Positions 46,090-58,094 of a stretch of DNA of 64,000 nucleotides are shown here, piece after piece. Source of the stretch: Lamellibrachia columna. Taxonomy: Eukaryota > Annelida > Polychaeta > Sabellida > Siboglinidae. The stretch is taken from contig OY759265.1 in assembly GCA_963662155.1 (NCBI GenBank), positions 39,934,405 to 39,998,404 of the forward strand, written 5' to 3'. Numbering within the stretch: the first letter of the stretch is position 1; each line of letters begins with the position of its first letter. The notes below the pieces were generated by a model. That model was not told the DNA's origin. It made no database searches and saw only the letters and a program-made list of their open reading frames with translations. The position numbers and the translations under genes are program-made.

Positions 46090-47480
46090 TTTTTTTTCGA
46101 ATTTCGAAAAGCCAGCAAGAGCTACTTGAAACACTTGATGCATATGAAAAAAAAACATCAACGGACAAGTACTGCAACGAGGTGTCACCAACGATGTGTG
46201 TAAGGTATCGCTTCGTAAACCAACAATGGCGTTAACGGAACTGCTTGACAATGGCAGGAGTTTAAAAACATCGAAGTGTCAGTCTGTCGAAATTGCAGCA
46301 AGCAATCGAGCACGGGCAAATATATACCAGCTTCATCAACAAGCTCGACAACAAATCAATGAGAAAGACGCAATCATGATGAGAGATTGTGGTTCCTACT
46401 TGGACATCGTTGACGAGACAACTTATAGTGAAACGAAGAATCGAATTAATATGTATAAATGCAAAAAACAAACTGTACGGTTACGCAGGATCAGTAATTT
46501 CCTCATTGGGGGCAGCTTGCTGGCATGATAAAACATTAGGCAAACTGGTCCCATCAACCATCGTCATGCTAAAAAGGAATCATGGCAATATGAGTGTCCA
46601 GACGGCAGAAGAACTTGTCGAATACTCAAGTTGTCAATATCGTCAACCAAGAATTGTTCAGTGGAGTCGGCCAACTAAAAGACTATTTATTTCACTTGTA
46701 AATCAAGCAATCCACCGAACAAGGCGCATCACCCCAACAATAGACGTAAAATCTCAAATATATACCTGCGTTCAGCTTGTGATTGGTGAAGACTTTAGTC
46801 AAATAACAACATTCACGACGCATGTCGGCATTCGATGGTACAAGCTTTTATTCTTCGGACTAAACTGTGCATCAGAGATCATCCAAGACAAAATTGCACA
46901 GGTGATCAATGGACTACTTGGTACGCGAAACATTTCTGATGACATCATCGTGTTTGGTAGCACTCAAGGCGGTAAATCGACGGAACATATCTTAAAGCAA
47001 TGCATCTCTTGCTAAGCTACAGGATCGGAAGTAGTTTCAGCAGATTTCAAAGGCCCATATGATCTGAACCGCGAATACATACGTACTGATGGACGAGTAC
47101 TCTCGTTATCATGTGACCCATGTAGTGAAGTCTACAACTGCTGCAACCGTGATTCCAATCCTGGATTCCAAATTTAGTATGTTTATATTTAGCGGAACAC
47201 GTGGAATTACATCATAGACGAATTATTCCTCTATGGCCAAGAGTTACAGTATTCAGATCGCCGAGGACGCGCTTGCGCATCGAATGTGCAAACCGAATAT
47301 AACGTTCTGATAGAGTGGCGTCAATTACACAGTGTCTAGCCAAAGTTCAACCCGGAACCATACAAAGCGGTGGAAGTGTGAGGGACGATGATCACAGCTT
47401 AGCCTCAGACAGATGACTGATGGTGGTCAAGAATATCTCAAGGACGTCGATACAAAACGTTCTAGTTCGAAATGATAGCT
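46090..47480 (+). mobile_element. Ty3/gypsy retroelement remnant (gag, protease, partial RT, integrase end)
   Basis: A collapsed LTR-type element in the gene A intron between the two lectin exons. The gag C-terminus is at 46100-46375 (ALTELLDNGRSLKTSKCQS). Protease follows at 46380-46560 with DCGSYLDIVDETTY, where the DTG/DSG active site reads DCG, and a frameshift at about 46460. A short RT portion is at 46770-46975 (ITTFTTHVGIRWYKLLFFGL, NISDDIIVFG, the DD catalytic pair). Integrase pieces are at 47030-47400 in three frames (VSADFKGPYDL; DEYSRYHVTHVVKS; NPEPYKAVEV). Most of RT and RNase H and the LTRs are missing. Non-functional. Confidence 0.78.
46389..47015 (+). pseudogene. Ty3/gypsy protease-RT fusion remnant
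   Basis: A single open frame of 208 codons, but built by an internal deletion. The protease tail and linker (YGYAGSVISSLGAACW, VQTAEELVEY) run straight into RRITPTIDVKSQ and the RT palm (TTFTTHVGIRWYKLLFFGLN, ISDDIIVFG). The fingers and first catalytic Asp region of RT are shortened. The frame survives by chance. Confidence 0.7.
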
Positions 47481-47489
47481 TATACTCCG

Positions 47490-48030
47490 CTCACATACTG
47501 TTATGACTGCATAGATAGAAATCTCGATTAGCAGTAGTATATGGACTTGATACCATGTAATATAAATCATATAATAAGCTTATATTCAGTAGCTTGAGAG
47601 ACTGTCACGTATTAGCAAAGATATGAAAATACTTTAAAATGCATATTAACATTAAAATAATCGAACGTCGAGTATTTTGCATCGTAAGACACATTTTAGG
47701 TAAGCATTTTCTTGCTGCAGTTAATAAGTTGATATATTATATTACAGTTGAGAGAGTGCAAGTTAGCGAACATAATTGAGAAAATAGCGGGAGCGAACAG
47801 AGTAGATAAACAAAGAATGGAGGAACAGGTGGAGGAGGTTGGGGCGAAAAGACGTTTCAGGAGGAAGCTAATGAGGAGTTAGCACGTACTCACATAGACA
47901 AAGACACGCACACGCACATGCGCACTCACGAACGCACACACACTATAATTACGCTCTACGAGAACACCAGTCATATTCCGCCATACCTATGAATTATTTA
48001 AAATATCAGATAGCTCAATCGAAATAATAT
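47490..48030. other. Intron, nothing recognised
   Basis: AT-rich with a short CACGCACA-rich patch at about 47910-47942. No exon. Confidence 0.4.
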
Positions 48031-48036
48031 ACTTAC

Positions 48037-48258
48037 CGCCAGCGTCCTTCCTATTGTAGATGACAACTCTGCCAATGCTGAACTGTTTGCCCAGATCAAT
48101 CATCCACCAAGCGTTGGTACCAATTGGATGTGCGCAGCTGTTGTGGTCTATGTCTGGATCGGTATTCCCATCAATTGCATTGTTGGCAGGGAATTTCTTA
48201 CTCCAAAAGTTGCTCTTCTCCCCACTTTGGCTTGCCACCTTTTTGTAACCAACATTTC
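48037..48258 (-). CDS. Gene A: FTP lectin domain, first half
   Basis: Acceptor TACCAG|GA, donor GGCG|GTAAGT, 222 nt, phase 1-1. It encodes NVGYKKVASQSGEKSN, FWSKKFPANNAIDGNTDP, HNSCAHPIGTNAWWMIDLGK and FSIGRVVIYNRKDAG. NAxDGN, SC.H, WW.(I)DLG and I..V.IYNR.D are the hallmarks of fucolectin (FTP) domains. The module is the likely ligand-binding head of the receptor, outside the cell. It follows the EGF exon at 48582 in transcript order and joins the second half at 44902 across an intron loaded with transposon remnants. Confidence 0.88.
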
Positions 48259-48581
48259 CTGGTAAAAAAATATGCATACTGTATTGCACAGTGTTGTGTG
48301 GCATCATTGTTAATATAGCTTTCTACCGTGTTTGTGACGTGTGGACATCTGGTATCCTGGTGTGTCGGTATATTAGTTTACTTTTATCCAGGGAAGCAGA
48401 AGTCATATTTACGCCAACCTTGGCAGAAAATTAGGCCACCCTCCAAACGGTTCGGCCAGCTAAGTCCCCTTGCACTGAACCCTAATCAGGCTCAGTTACG
48501 CAAGTCCTCAAATATTTGACTCTAAATAGTGCCTGTCGAGACTACTACATCTGTAAATGCAACGTTATGTTCGCGACCCAC

Positions 48582-48749
48582 CTGTCTGACAGGCTGTCCC
48601 GCTCCAACGATAGTCCTTCGGAAGACCGTTTTGACACTGTCCTCCGTTGATACAGTCGCCAGTGATGGTGTTGCAGCCGTCGGTACATCTGCAGGGAAAG
48701 ATGCATGACTCTTGACCTTCTGAACTGCTGGCAAATCGACAACGGGCAC
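48582..48749 (-). CDS. Gene A: N-terminal EGF-like exon (56 aa)
   Basis: Acceptor TTGTAG|GT, donor CAGACAG|GTGGGT, 168 nt, phase 1-1. It encodes ARCRFASSSEGQESC, IFPCRCTDGCNTITGDC and INGGQCQNGLPKDYRWSGTA. It is a close homologue of the palindrome exons (3513-3680 and mirror). This is the first mature module I can assign to gene A. The leader exon that should precede it is not found nearby; the one at 55614-55704 has the right donor phase. Confidence 0.87.
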
Positions 48750-49198
48750 CTACAACAGCGAACGCATAATATGAGTTCATAAAACAAATATTATCATTTT
48801 AAGCCAGTTTACAATAATTGTGCTATGTGGAATACAAATGATGTTCCCTTCCCCTGTTAAAAGGTATATATAAACACTGTACACACCTTAGAGGCAGACA
48901 AATATATGACACATGGCTGACTCCTAAAACTGTTGTTCAATAGCCGGGTATGTTGTTCTATTTTATGGAAAGTGTCATTCCTGTACAATCACCACACTGG
49001 AAATACATGTTTGAGAAACCCTGAGACACACCACTTTGTATGCCCCAAAAGAACATTCAAGACACAGCACCGTATTGTGGGGACTACGACTAGGCGAACT
49101 GGCATATAATCTGGCTGCTAACCTGCTATGTTTAGTAGTTAACCCGAGTGATAACATAACAAAGCAATGCTTGGTTCTGGTTCACGTGTTACCTTGCA

Positions 49199-49243
49199 TG
49201 TACTCCACGACGTTCACGGCTTTAGAGAAAGAGGAAGTAATGT
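49199..49243 (-). pseudogene. Remnant of exon 2 upstream of gene A
   Basis: TTTCTCTAAAG|CCGTGAACGTCGTGGAG aligns with gene B exon 2 (TTTCTCTCAAG|CCAGTGAACGTCG), and the intron before it matches for about 80 bases (CAACTGTC.TCGACAC.ACAG). A TGA ends the frame after about 13 codons. The signal-peptide exon that should lie about 100 bases upstream is missing, since similarity stops near 49310. Confidence 0.6.
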
Positions 49244-49329
49244 GACGCAAGGAACAAACTGTCGTGTCGAGGACAGTTGACTGACTCCCACAACGTTCTG
49301 CATTTTGGTTCATTATAACGAAGGTTGTT

Positions 49330-49920
49330 ATAACGGAAGGTAAAAACAACAGAGGGCAAGAAGTAGTTTTATTGAAATGAAAGTGTAAATCTGATATATT
49401 ATAAATGCTTTTTTCACTGGAGAAGACGAAAAGAATTAATACAATTACTCACTGCAGAGTCAATGTATACACGCTTGTACCAAGAAGCATTATTTAGTTT
49501 CTGTGATGTTCTTTGTATCAATGTGTTTAACATTATATTATCGGCTGCACATTTTATATTCATAGGGATAATAGCTGGTATACATGCTTTAATTAAAAAA
49601 TATGCACTATGATGCGGTTATTGCCTAATGCCAATTTATCCTAGCATGTAAAAACTCACATTGCAACAATTGTTTCATTTATATTTAACAAAGACTAATG
49701 TCATGTGGCCTTTAGGTCATCGCATATTATTAACGTATATGGTGCTTAGGTTAACATACGCAGGACTGGTTTTAAACTAACTGGTCTGTAATGTTTAGCT
49801 AAAAGTACGTATGTGCGAACCGGACCGGTCGTTGACACGGATAGTTTGCGCATACTATCTAACTTGGACCAGCCCTTTGTAAACACAGCGCATTGCCACC
49901 GTCGATAACCGGAATTTGCT
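49330..49920. other. Unassigned stretch
   Basis: No exon or known repeat. A small inverted pair TTATAACGAAGG/TTGTTATAACGG lies near 49320-49340. Confidence 0.35.
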
Positions 49921-49954
49921 CTTGTACTCACGATAGACGTTGTCTGCTCATAAT

Positions 49955-51077
49955 AACTCGAGTTCTTTGCATTTGTAATATTTGTCCAATGGGTCCAAAA
50001 TCCCGTATGTGTGGTTAATGTTGACACATTATTTTAACCATCTCCATATACCCACATACATCAACGAACATATCAGCATGGATTCCATATCTATCATGAA
50101 CTGTAAAACACAGTATATACACGGAATGAAATGAAATGAAACCAATTAAAACATAATTTTGAAAAGTCATACGAAATGTTCTTGTATGAAATATGGCAGA
50201 GTCTATCACGACCGCACCAACCCCTTGTCCGTATTCCTAAACACCGTGTTTTTTACAGACAAAGTGACCTTATAATAAGCACTGAAATAGTGCACCATCC
50301 CATGGTGCTGTTGGAAGTTTATTGTCTGCTACCTTAGAGAAGTTACCAACCATTATTCTGTATGCCTTAATAATCAGGCAGGGAAAATTACTAACACTGA
50401 AGATAAATTATGTTGGTTACTTTAAGTTGCTTTCTTATATTTACTCTCTTGAGCTAACTACCGTTCATTTTTAAGATTTGTAGTTCTACAACCAGAATGT
50501 AGATCGCATTGCCCACACGACTACAGTAAGAAATATAAGGGGTGTCCATATTACGTACAGTTTCCACAATACCCTACATGAACAATAGATGTTGAATCCA
50601 ACACTGATGATACTACAGTGAAGCTCTCTGGGTTTTTGAAAGGACACGTTTATTACAAACCATCATGTCCGGCAACTGTACCACCACTGGAGACTGTTTA
50701 CTTGTTCGTGCAATATATGATTCACAATGGTCACTTGAACAGTTACAGAAACAAAGACAAATTCCGCAAAGTTGTGATGTTATAATGATTTATTATTATA
50801 TGCCTTACAGTGCCTTACTTAATTCGTTGGATGTACTATTTCCAAATCGTAATACTCTTGTTAAGTGGAACGTTAGCAACTAATGGTTTTCATCGCCTGA
50901 ATGTACATCTGGTCTGAACGTATGCTCTAACGTCAATTGGATACACCTTACACACACACGCACGCTCGCACGCACGCACGCAAGCACGCACGCACGCGCG
51001 CTCACACGCACGCACGCACACACACACATACACACACACACGCACGCGCGCGCGCACGCGCACGCGCACGCACACGC

Positions 51078-51139
<62 letters not shown>

Positions 51140-53115
51140 TCAACTTATATACACTCTACAAACTACACATTGCACCCATACGCTTCCTCATAGTGTCATA
51201 ATTTTGTTTAGCCACTTAATGTTGTTATATGCAAACATTGTAACTTCTTCGTATATCCTACAGTAACGTGAAGATGGGATAACATATATTGCAGAAAACA
51301 GGTGTAGACGTAAACGTGAGTTATTTACATTTGAACACATAATAAGACTTCTGGCAAACATCAATGATTTACCATGATTTAGACGTATATGTAAATAAAA
51401 ACTTCTGGCAAACATCAATGATTTACCAAACAATATTACCAGACGTATATGTATTATATCTAGATCGGTTAATTAAAAACAAATAAGAACGTTTTCATAT
51501 TATGGGATATATATATTATTTTACTTAGACCGTTGTTTTACTGTACGGCTGATTTGTCCACAGTTTGCAAAAATTTTCCATCGCTATATACCATCGCTAT
51601 ATATACAGTTTGAAATAAATTTAACAATTATACTTGTTACAATTAGATATGTTACAACGTCCATTTAACATTACAATTCATCGTCACATTTGCTATCACG
51701 TACGAACTAACTACACTGAAGAACACCAGATACGTATCTACCAGCCGCCAATCACTAACATAACTCGAGATTTTTGCATTTGTATTATTTGTCCAAGGGG
51801 TCCATGTTCCCGTATGTGCGGTTAATATTGACATTATAACACACATGTAATAGCAATAAAATTAGCATACGTTAATATTAGTAATAACTTGATTACATAC
51901 GCTATTATGCGTAAATACGTTGTTATTACCTATGTTCATAACAACTACCCAGCGTTTGTTAAATATCATATGCAAATATTCCAGAAATCGTGATATATGA
52001 TAACAAGCAGTTGTATTAGTAGTTTAGAATGCATTACCAAATAACGTTATTGATTACTCTTCAATTAAAGCTACTTATATTAGTGGCAAAGAAGCCCCAA
52101 GCGATTTGACTTTTCGCTCGGTGTCAGCGTGTGACGTCAGTCTGGCCAAACGAGCATTAACAAACAAAATGTGTACGCCAGAAGGCGAGATAACTCTACT
52201 AAATTTTTTTTTTTAAATTGCATATATCAAGATATTTTGGCAGTAAAATCATACAGTGTCCACATATTTTTCCACGTGTTGCAATATTCCTAACCACAGA
52301 GTAACGCAAAGACAAAGTAGGCCGCAGGGTCAACTTCCACGCCTAGGCTAGAGCTAGGCTAGACTCGACGACTGTGTCAATTAGCCTGTACTAACTAAAC
52401 ACGACTTTTTAAAAAACAGTTTGATGAATAAATACGCATTGTACTACCAAAAACAACACTATTGCAAATACATTTATCTTATTGTTTTTGATCCCGGCCA
52501 TTATTTGTGAATCGGAAGGCTTCGGCCAATCAGTCAGATTTGGTTTGACACAACTCGCTGCCTCTATTAACTTAGTTTTTGTGAATGTGACTGTTAACTC
52601 GTACATGTACGGAATGACTTGAACCGATAACTCAGTTGCACCGTCAGAATCGCCGTCGCGCGACATTTTGCGTGATCTAAATCTTGCTAAAAGTTAAGTG
52701 CCTCTGAACCGGCGCAAGAGAAGTTGGTTTGTTTGGCCAAAATGATGTCACGCGGCTTGACATTTACCGGCAAAAATCTACAAACTGGTTTCGGAAAGTG
52801 CCTTCGGGAATTTAGGTATACTCCCCGTTTTATGACTCAGTTAATGTAACTTTTTTTACAATTTCATGACTGAATATGAATAAGGAGATACAGGTCTATT
52901 CAGAACGAGTGAAAACAAGTAAATGTATCTGACCTTTGCATGTGACCTTTAACTAATTTGATATTACTGCTAAACCAGTGTGACATACGCTGTTACACGC
53001 GGAAAACACTTCAGCTGATCTTACTGTGAAACTGGCCATACAGACATTTAGCAAAGATACGTTTATGTAGTGCATATGCCCAATGTAGCTGTAGCACCAA
53101 CTAGGTAGTCTATAT
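49955..53115. repeat. Segmental duplication, copy 2
   Basis: It corresponds in order to 30345-32085 (anchors given there) but is about 1.4 kb longer, through a compound microsatellite at 50950-51137 and extra sequence at about 51.85-52.95 kb. A shorter additional copy of its first 70 bp lies at 51765-51840. A small tandem of AAACTTCTGGCAAACATCA occurs at about 51340 and 51400. No coding sense. Confidence 0.72.
50950..51137. repeat. Mixed (ACGC)n/(AC)n microsatellite
   Basis: Interrupted CACGCACG, GCGCGC and CACA blocks ending in about 27 AC units. Confidence 0.95.
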
Positions 53116-53129
53116 ACACACCTATAAAT

Positions 53130-54180
53130 AAATGCTAGCCTCAACTTCGCTGCAGAACCCTCTGGTTACCTTGAACAGCAGAAAGCTGCCGCTATGAGCG
53201 TGAACTTTTCATTCCCTGTTAGAATTACGACGAGGATCCCCCCATAGCTTCTGTGTGACCCAAGCATCAAGTGTAACAACCGTGGTGTTGTTTTGGTCCA
53301 GCATGTAATAATTTTTTTATGTTCCTCGAATTGGTGTGAACATTGTGAACAGCAAGGGGGCAGCCAGGATCAGCCTGGTCAACTCTCCCCTTAAGCCACG
53401 AATACCTTAGCCATGCATATGCCTCCTGGCAGAAGCTCTTTATTAAGATCACACAGTCCAATGGTCAGGCAGCCAGGTCATTGAAACTGCCGTGTTGTAA
53501 TTGTCGCCAAAGTAATACAGTAATGTAGGCTTAAGTAAAAAGTATAATAGTATGTGGCTATCAGATTGTACGTGAAACATAGAACATATAAAGTCAACAA
53601 ACAAACTAACTATATAATATAGAACGATATATTATAGTGTGGTATAATACGATAAAGTAGGCAGAATAATCTACAAAATAAATGTTCAGTGACTACCGAC
53701 TAGTAGATGAACTAAAAATACCTTTTTTTCAAATCATCGAAAGACTTCAGTCGTTAAATCTGGTAAGGATCAAAATAGTAGATATCCAAAATGGTAAACA
53801 CTGTGCGAGTCAATACCGATCACGGGCGTGATTTCAATCCTATTGCCAATCACATGATCAATTTACGAAACTTCACCAAGAGCGAAAATCATGCTTTTTC
53901 AGCATTTCGAATTTCACTTCACTTAATGCTTGAACAAGCATTATGTAATTTAATAGTTAGTCTGATGGTGTCACACAAACAAACTACATACAAACGTTGC
54001 ACAAACGAGCTAGCCTATTGCAGTGGATACTAGGTAGATTTGGTTTTCGCAAAATGTGTATGAAATGAGTCTAGCAAAAATGGAAGTGAGGAGGGACTTT
54101 TAAGCCACAGAACGCAGAAAAAGCGGTAGAACTGCTCGAGTGCAGATTCAACGGTAATGTTAGTGGTCAGAGCAACAAGG
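53130..54180. other. Unassigned stretch
   Basis: No exon. Gene A tail-type exons (YxxPP) were looked for here, because the flank is duplicated, and were not seen. Confidence 0.4.
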
Positions 54181-54189
54181 CCCTAAAAA

Positions 54190-54620
54190 CTGGAGGAATA
54201 TTTTTATGTCCACAAATCGTTTATCAAGTTTATTCCACTTTTGCTTCAACCGCTGTGCCACGTTGTAAACTTAGCGTTTGACAAAGGATATGTTCCAGAT
54301 CAGCTTAACAGTTTAACTAAATATATTACAAAACATAACATACTGTCTAATTTCCAATTTGTATTTTAAAAAGGTTATTCTACTGACATGGCTATATAAA
54401 AATTAATCGATAAAATACCCAATGCAATTGACAACAAAGAACATGTAAATGGACTGTTTTGGGATTTTTATACAGTTAACCATAGCTTTATATTAAGAAA
54501 GTGAGCACACTGTGGAATCAGAGGAAATATGCCTCAATTGATAACAAGCTACTTAAATAATAGATAACAAAGAGTTAAATTTAATGGAATTGATTCTTCT
54601 CTTAAAGGGAATAACAAAGC
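54190..54620 (+). mobile_element. Non-CR1 LINE reverse transcriptase fragment
   Basis: A decayed frame with LAFDKGYVPDQL, KHNILSNFQFVF, KGYSTDMAI and MPQLITSYLNNR. The order (N-x-LS-x-QFGF-like, KG-ST-x-A, SYL-NR) is that of Jockey/RTE-like LINE RTs rather than CR1. It has several in-frame stops, and the PQG and catalytic DD parts are missing. Confidence 0.6.
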
Positions 54621-54629
54621 ACTAGCTAA

Positions 54630-55380
54630 AATGCTTTTTCTGTGTGTATACAAAGTGTAATATTGTATAGCATACTGATATTGTTTCCGAGATAATGTTG
54701 TCTTAATATTTTAAAGGTTATTTAAAATCCAAAATCCCCCCAAAACACAAAATAATTGGGGGGTCCCGTGCAATTTTTTTATTTCTGACAACAGTAACAG
54801 TACTATCTAGATACCAACAAGGCTACTGATTTCGTGAGGTGGAGTGGCGACCACCCTCCTGATGTAGCCCAGTAGCCCATCGCTACTATGAGAAAACGCG
54901 CTCATGAAGACCCCCCTCCCAGTCCTGCAGTTCTATGTCGAAGCTACAAAACTGACATCCAATGGTCTGGATTTTGTGAAAAATATTCTTCGCTTCCATT
55001 AATCAAAGCATGTTCTATATTATCAAAGCAATCTGCATTAACCGAATAAGGTATTGCATTTTACATTGAGAAAAATTAATATACAATTAATGTGTTTCCG
55101 TCTTACTAAAACTAGTGCACACGTGTTTAATTTTATATCTTCCATTTCTGATCATTGAATCTCCCTTGGTCCAAGAAAAGAATCTAGGAAGTAGCTATAA
55201 CGGGACTAGTTTTAATGCCTAATCAATTGTTCCTTTAGTGTGTAGCTATAACGGGGAAAATGTAGCTATAACTGGAAATAACTATAACTAGCCTAAACCG
55301 ATATATTTACAGCCCCGTGCGGTGAACGGTTACGCAAATAAAAAACAATATACACTTTTTCTATAGGATTTCTGTAACAG
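54630..55380. other. Unassigned stretch
   Basis: No exon seen. TAGCTATAAC repeats about four times between 55193 and 55285 (GTAGCTATAACGGG-type). Confidence 0.4.
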
Positions 55381-55385
55381 TTCAC

Positions 55386-55515
55386 CTCGCGGCGCTCTGC
55401 ACGACCAGGTGACTGTCGATAAATGTGAACGGTCCCTTAGTAAAGAACCCGTATATGATAATGACATAGCCATTGTTGGTCTTGTTACCTACACGAACCA
55501 ATCGACGTTCACTGG
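55386..55515 (-). CDS. Gene B: exon 2, unknown extracellular segment
   Basis: Acceptor CTCAAG|CC, donor GCGAG|GTGAAC, 130 nt, phase 1 to 2. It encodes ASERRLVRVGNKTNNGYV, IIIYGFFTKGPFTF and IDSHLVVQSAA. It is separated by a 98-bp intron from the signal-peptide exon. No domain is recognised, and one N-glycosylation site (NKT) is visible. Its phase-2 end does not fit the phase-1 entry of the EGF exons. It may therefore be alternative, need another exon, or read through the donor. A decayed copy precedes gene A (49199). Confidence 0.5.
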
Positions 55516-55613
55516 CTTGAGAGAAACAGGAAGTAAAATGACACATAGAACAAGCTGTTGTGTCGAAGACAGTTGACAACGTACATTATTTAGTTTTCCC
55601 TATTATTATCTAC

Positions 55614-55704
55614 CTGAAGTACAGTTATCAAGCAGAACAGTCAGTAAAGTCACCAGGACGACCAGCATCATGCGAGGGCACGTAGGTCCAAGACGTCCCG
55701 CCAT
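55614..55704 (-). CDS. Gene B (possibly gene A): signal-peptide exon
   Basis: ATG at 55704 opens MAGRLGPTCPRMMLVV then LVTLLTVLLDNCTS, with donor CAG|GTAGAT in phase 1. A basic start, a 13-residue hydrophobic core and a polar end form a typical secretory signal. It is homologous to 2708-2774. It can join exon 2 (55515) or, by phase, the gene A EGF exon at 48749. The second option would make gene A a complete receptor with a 6.9-kb first intron containing the duplicated flank. Confidence 0.72.
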
Positions 55705-55709
55705 AGAAG

Positions 55710-56370
55710 CTAATGTAGTACGCTAATGACACTGTCGACACTACTGCTCCTACTGTGTTGTAGGCGTGACCGCGACCCAACATGAACATTCACCTGACCT
55801 GGTTCGCTTACTCCCTCACCCGTGTCGGCGGCGCACACGTTATAAATATATCGTTCAGTGATACCGGTTTGCTCCGTAACGCACTTACTCGGACAAACAA
55901 TAGAGCACATAACAACGGTGGAATTGCTCGGGTGTCACGTCGACTCAATAATATCGTGGCGGCGTAGAGGCTAGTGCATCCAGAGCAGTGCTAACAGAAG
56001 GTACATAAACTATAGAGGGCCGAAATAATGTTATTAAAAGGAACATGTAAATTTTATATTAGAACATGCATATCTTCACAGCGAATGGCAAATGATTGAA
56101 CACAAAGATACATTTCCTGGCTCACCTCGCTGAAATACAAGCAGTGTGACTCCTAACAACCGAATTTGTCAAATGTCTGACAGGACGATCCACAAACAAA
56201 TTGATGACAATTGGTAGAATCATGCGTAAATTCACGGGCGTGGATTGCCCCAGAATGCATAATTTAAAGCACAGTGAAACAAAGTATCCGCAGCCCTTAG
56301 CCTGGGGAGCAGCGCCTAATGTTTGTCAAATCCTAGATCCGCCCTCGGGAATGTCGATAATAGTATCACT
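55710..56370. other. Upstream region of gene B
   Basis: No exon. Promoter elements cannot be assigned with confidence. Confidence 0.35.
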
Positions 56371-56371
56371 G

Positions 56372-57385
56372 CAGTGTTTCCCAACCTCGTTAATCTCATC
56401 GCCCCCTTTTGAAAGGTTTTTTAGTCCATCGCGTTCCTACTGGAAATGACGGAAATAAAAATATTAATACTTAATGGAAAACCACAGTTAAAGCTTCTTT
56501 CGACAAGGTTGGATGTCGAAAACGCCAGCAGGAGCAGCAGCTTCTCCTCCCACAGCCGATGGTACTTTGTGGACGTGTCGCCGCCGTTCTACAACGCCTA
56601 GTAACCACATTGTAGAGAATGTGCTTCTGTATCGCCGTCGTGCTTCAGGTCAGTTGGTTAGTTAGCAGATAAGGGATTCAAGCCCCAGGCAAGCATGAGC
56701 AATTGTTTAAAGTCGTTGATCTGTTGAGTTTGTCATTGTTGTAAGAGATATGTATACACCAGCAGGGTGGCATCGGCTTAAGAACTAAAATCCATTCATC
56801 AATGTCGGAAACTGTCCGAATCAAGGATGACTGAAGTTTTACTTGTATAGTGTCAGTTCGCCGATGAATGACATGATCAGATTCTGGCAGTGGATGATAT
56901 CGATGTGTTTGCCTTGCAATAACATATTGACCACTGATTGTGGTGTTTCTCGAAGATATCGGGCAGATAGAAAATGTCCCATTTGGCTGCTTTCAATCTT
57001 ATTATACAGATCACCTTCGTGCTATTCTAGAAACTCAACAATCGTATTAAACAGCTCCGCTATTCGGTTCAGGCAATCCCTTTTGAAAGCTGTTTCATTT
57101 GTATACTTAGAAGGAATATTTCAAACTTCTCTTTGCTCTCCCATAACAACTCAGTCATTCTACAAGCGATTCTTAAACTTGTTAATGAAATAATAATCAA
57201 TTCAAAAACAAATTGATGTCTTGGTTATGCAAATAACTTCTACAATTGTACAAATATGTATAGCACAGATGTGTAAAAACAACCAGCATGAAGCCATTAA
57301 TAAGGATGTTCTAGCAACCAGACGATATTTGTTGCAGACACGACCCCCCCCCAGCCACAAAAATCGCCCACACTGGGAACCACTG
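56372..57385 (-). mobile_element. Decayed hAT transposon, about 1 kb
   Basis: CAGTGTTTCCCAACC at 56372 and its imperfect inverted partner ending at 57385 (CAGTGGTTCCCAGTG read on the minus strand) are hAT-type terminal repeats. Between them a minus-strand frame is readable in parts as hAT transposase C-terminal sequence: IAELFNTIVEFLE, then SVVNMLLQGKHIDIIHC and LIMSFIGELTLY, like the LN..LQGK..(I)I.C..I..F..KL pattern of ZBED5/SCAND3-type proteins. Most of the transposase is deleted. No matching 8-bp target duplication was found. Confidence 0.6.
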
Positions 57386-57387
57386 AA

Positions 57388-57450
57388 TCCAATGGCTTAT
57401 CGGTCCAAGTGCAGTTTTTATTGCACGGCAATCTTGGTCATTAAATCGTT
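57388..57450 (+). mobile_element. CR1 3'-end scrap
   Basis: CCAATGGCTTATCGGTCC and ACGGCAATCTTGGTCATTAA match the CR1 3' tail. It directly follows the hAT end. Confidence 0.45.
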
Positions 57451-57459
57451 GTTAATGCA

Positions 57460-58080
57460 ACAATCCAAGTTTATCAAAACTGCATATTGTGGTTTGCTAC
57501 TGAGGAGGGCTGAATGAGAAGCTTTTAAACAAAGTTTCAATTATAAAAGATGTGTTGGATGATACACATAATGCATGTAGCACTTCTTTTTAGCCAACGA
57601 CGAGCTGATGTCATTGTTCTCTGTTTGATGCACACAGTATTTGTACGTGTTGTTTTAATGTAATTGTACACCGTGTAGTACGAATAATATTAGCATAGTT
57701 ACCGCCGTCACATCCGTCTCATTGTTGGAAATCGTGACATATTCTAAAGAGTCGAATGCGTTGGATCTATTACATTATTAAAATTATACTTCTAGTTTTG
57801 GTTTACTGCACTATATTACAAGCGTGTTATTCCCACGTCCCGCCTTGTCACACTGTCGTATCCTTGTTATTGCACACGAAGAGGCGATGGCCATGTACAT
57901 AGCATGTTAAAACTATTCAATGCCATCAGCAAATCTACTTGCATTGTTGGTAGATGAAGCACACGTACATCATTTACAACACGTAAGGCAATGTTAGTGA
58001 AACATGGTTAAACACTGCCATTAAGCATGACACGTGATCATAATGTATTGAACTAAATTAGTTAGATAAGGAACTCTCCA
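57460..58080. other. Unassigned stretch
   Basis: No exon or known repeat seen. Confidence 0.35.
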
Positions 58081-58094
58081 TTTTACAGTTTTAT

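Noticed and set aside
53130..54180. Gene B tail exons beside the duplicated flank
   Set aside because: Looked for YxxPP-type exons on the minus strand by position and motif; none seen.
56640..56700. tRNA-like TCAGTTGGTTAG and GGGATTCAAGCCCC
   Set aside because: The boxes are too close, and no cloverleaf can be drawn. At most a decayed SINE head within the hAT remnant.
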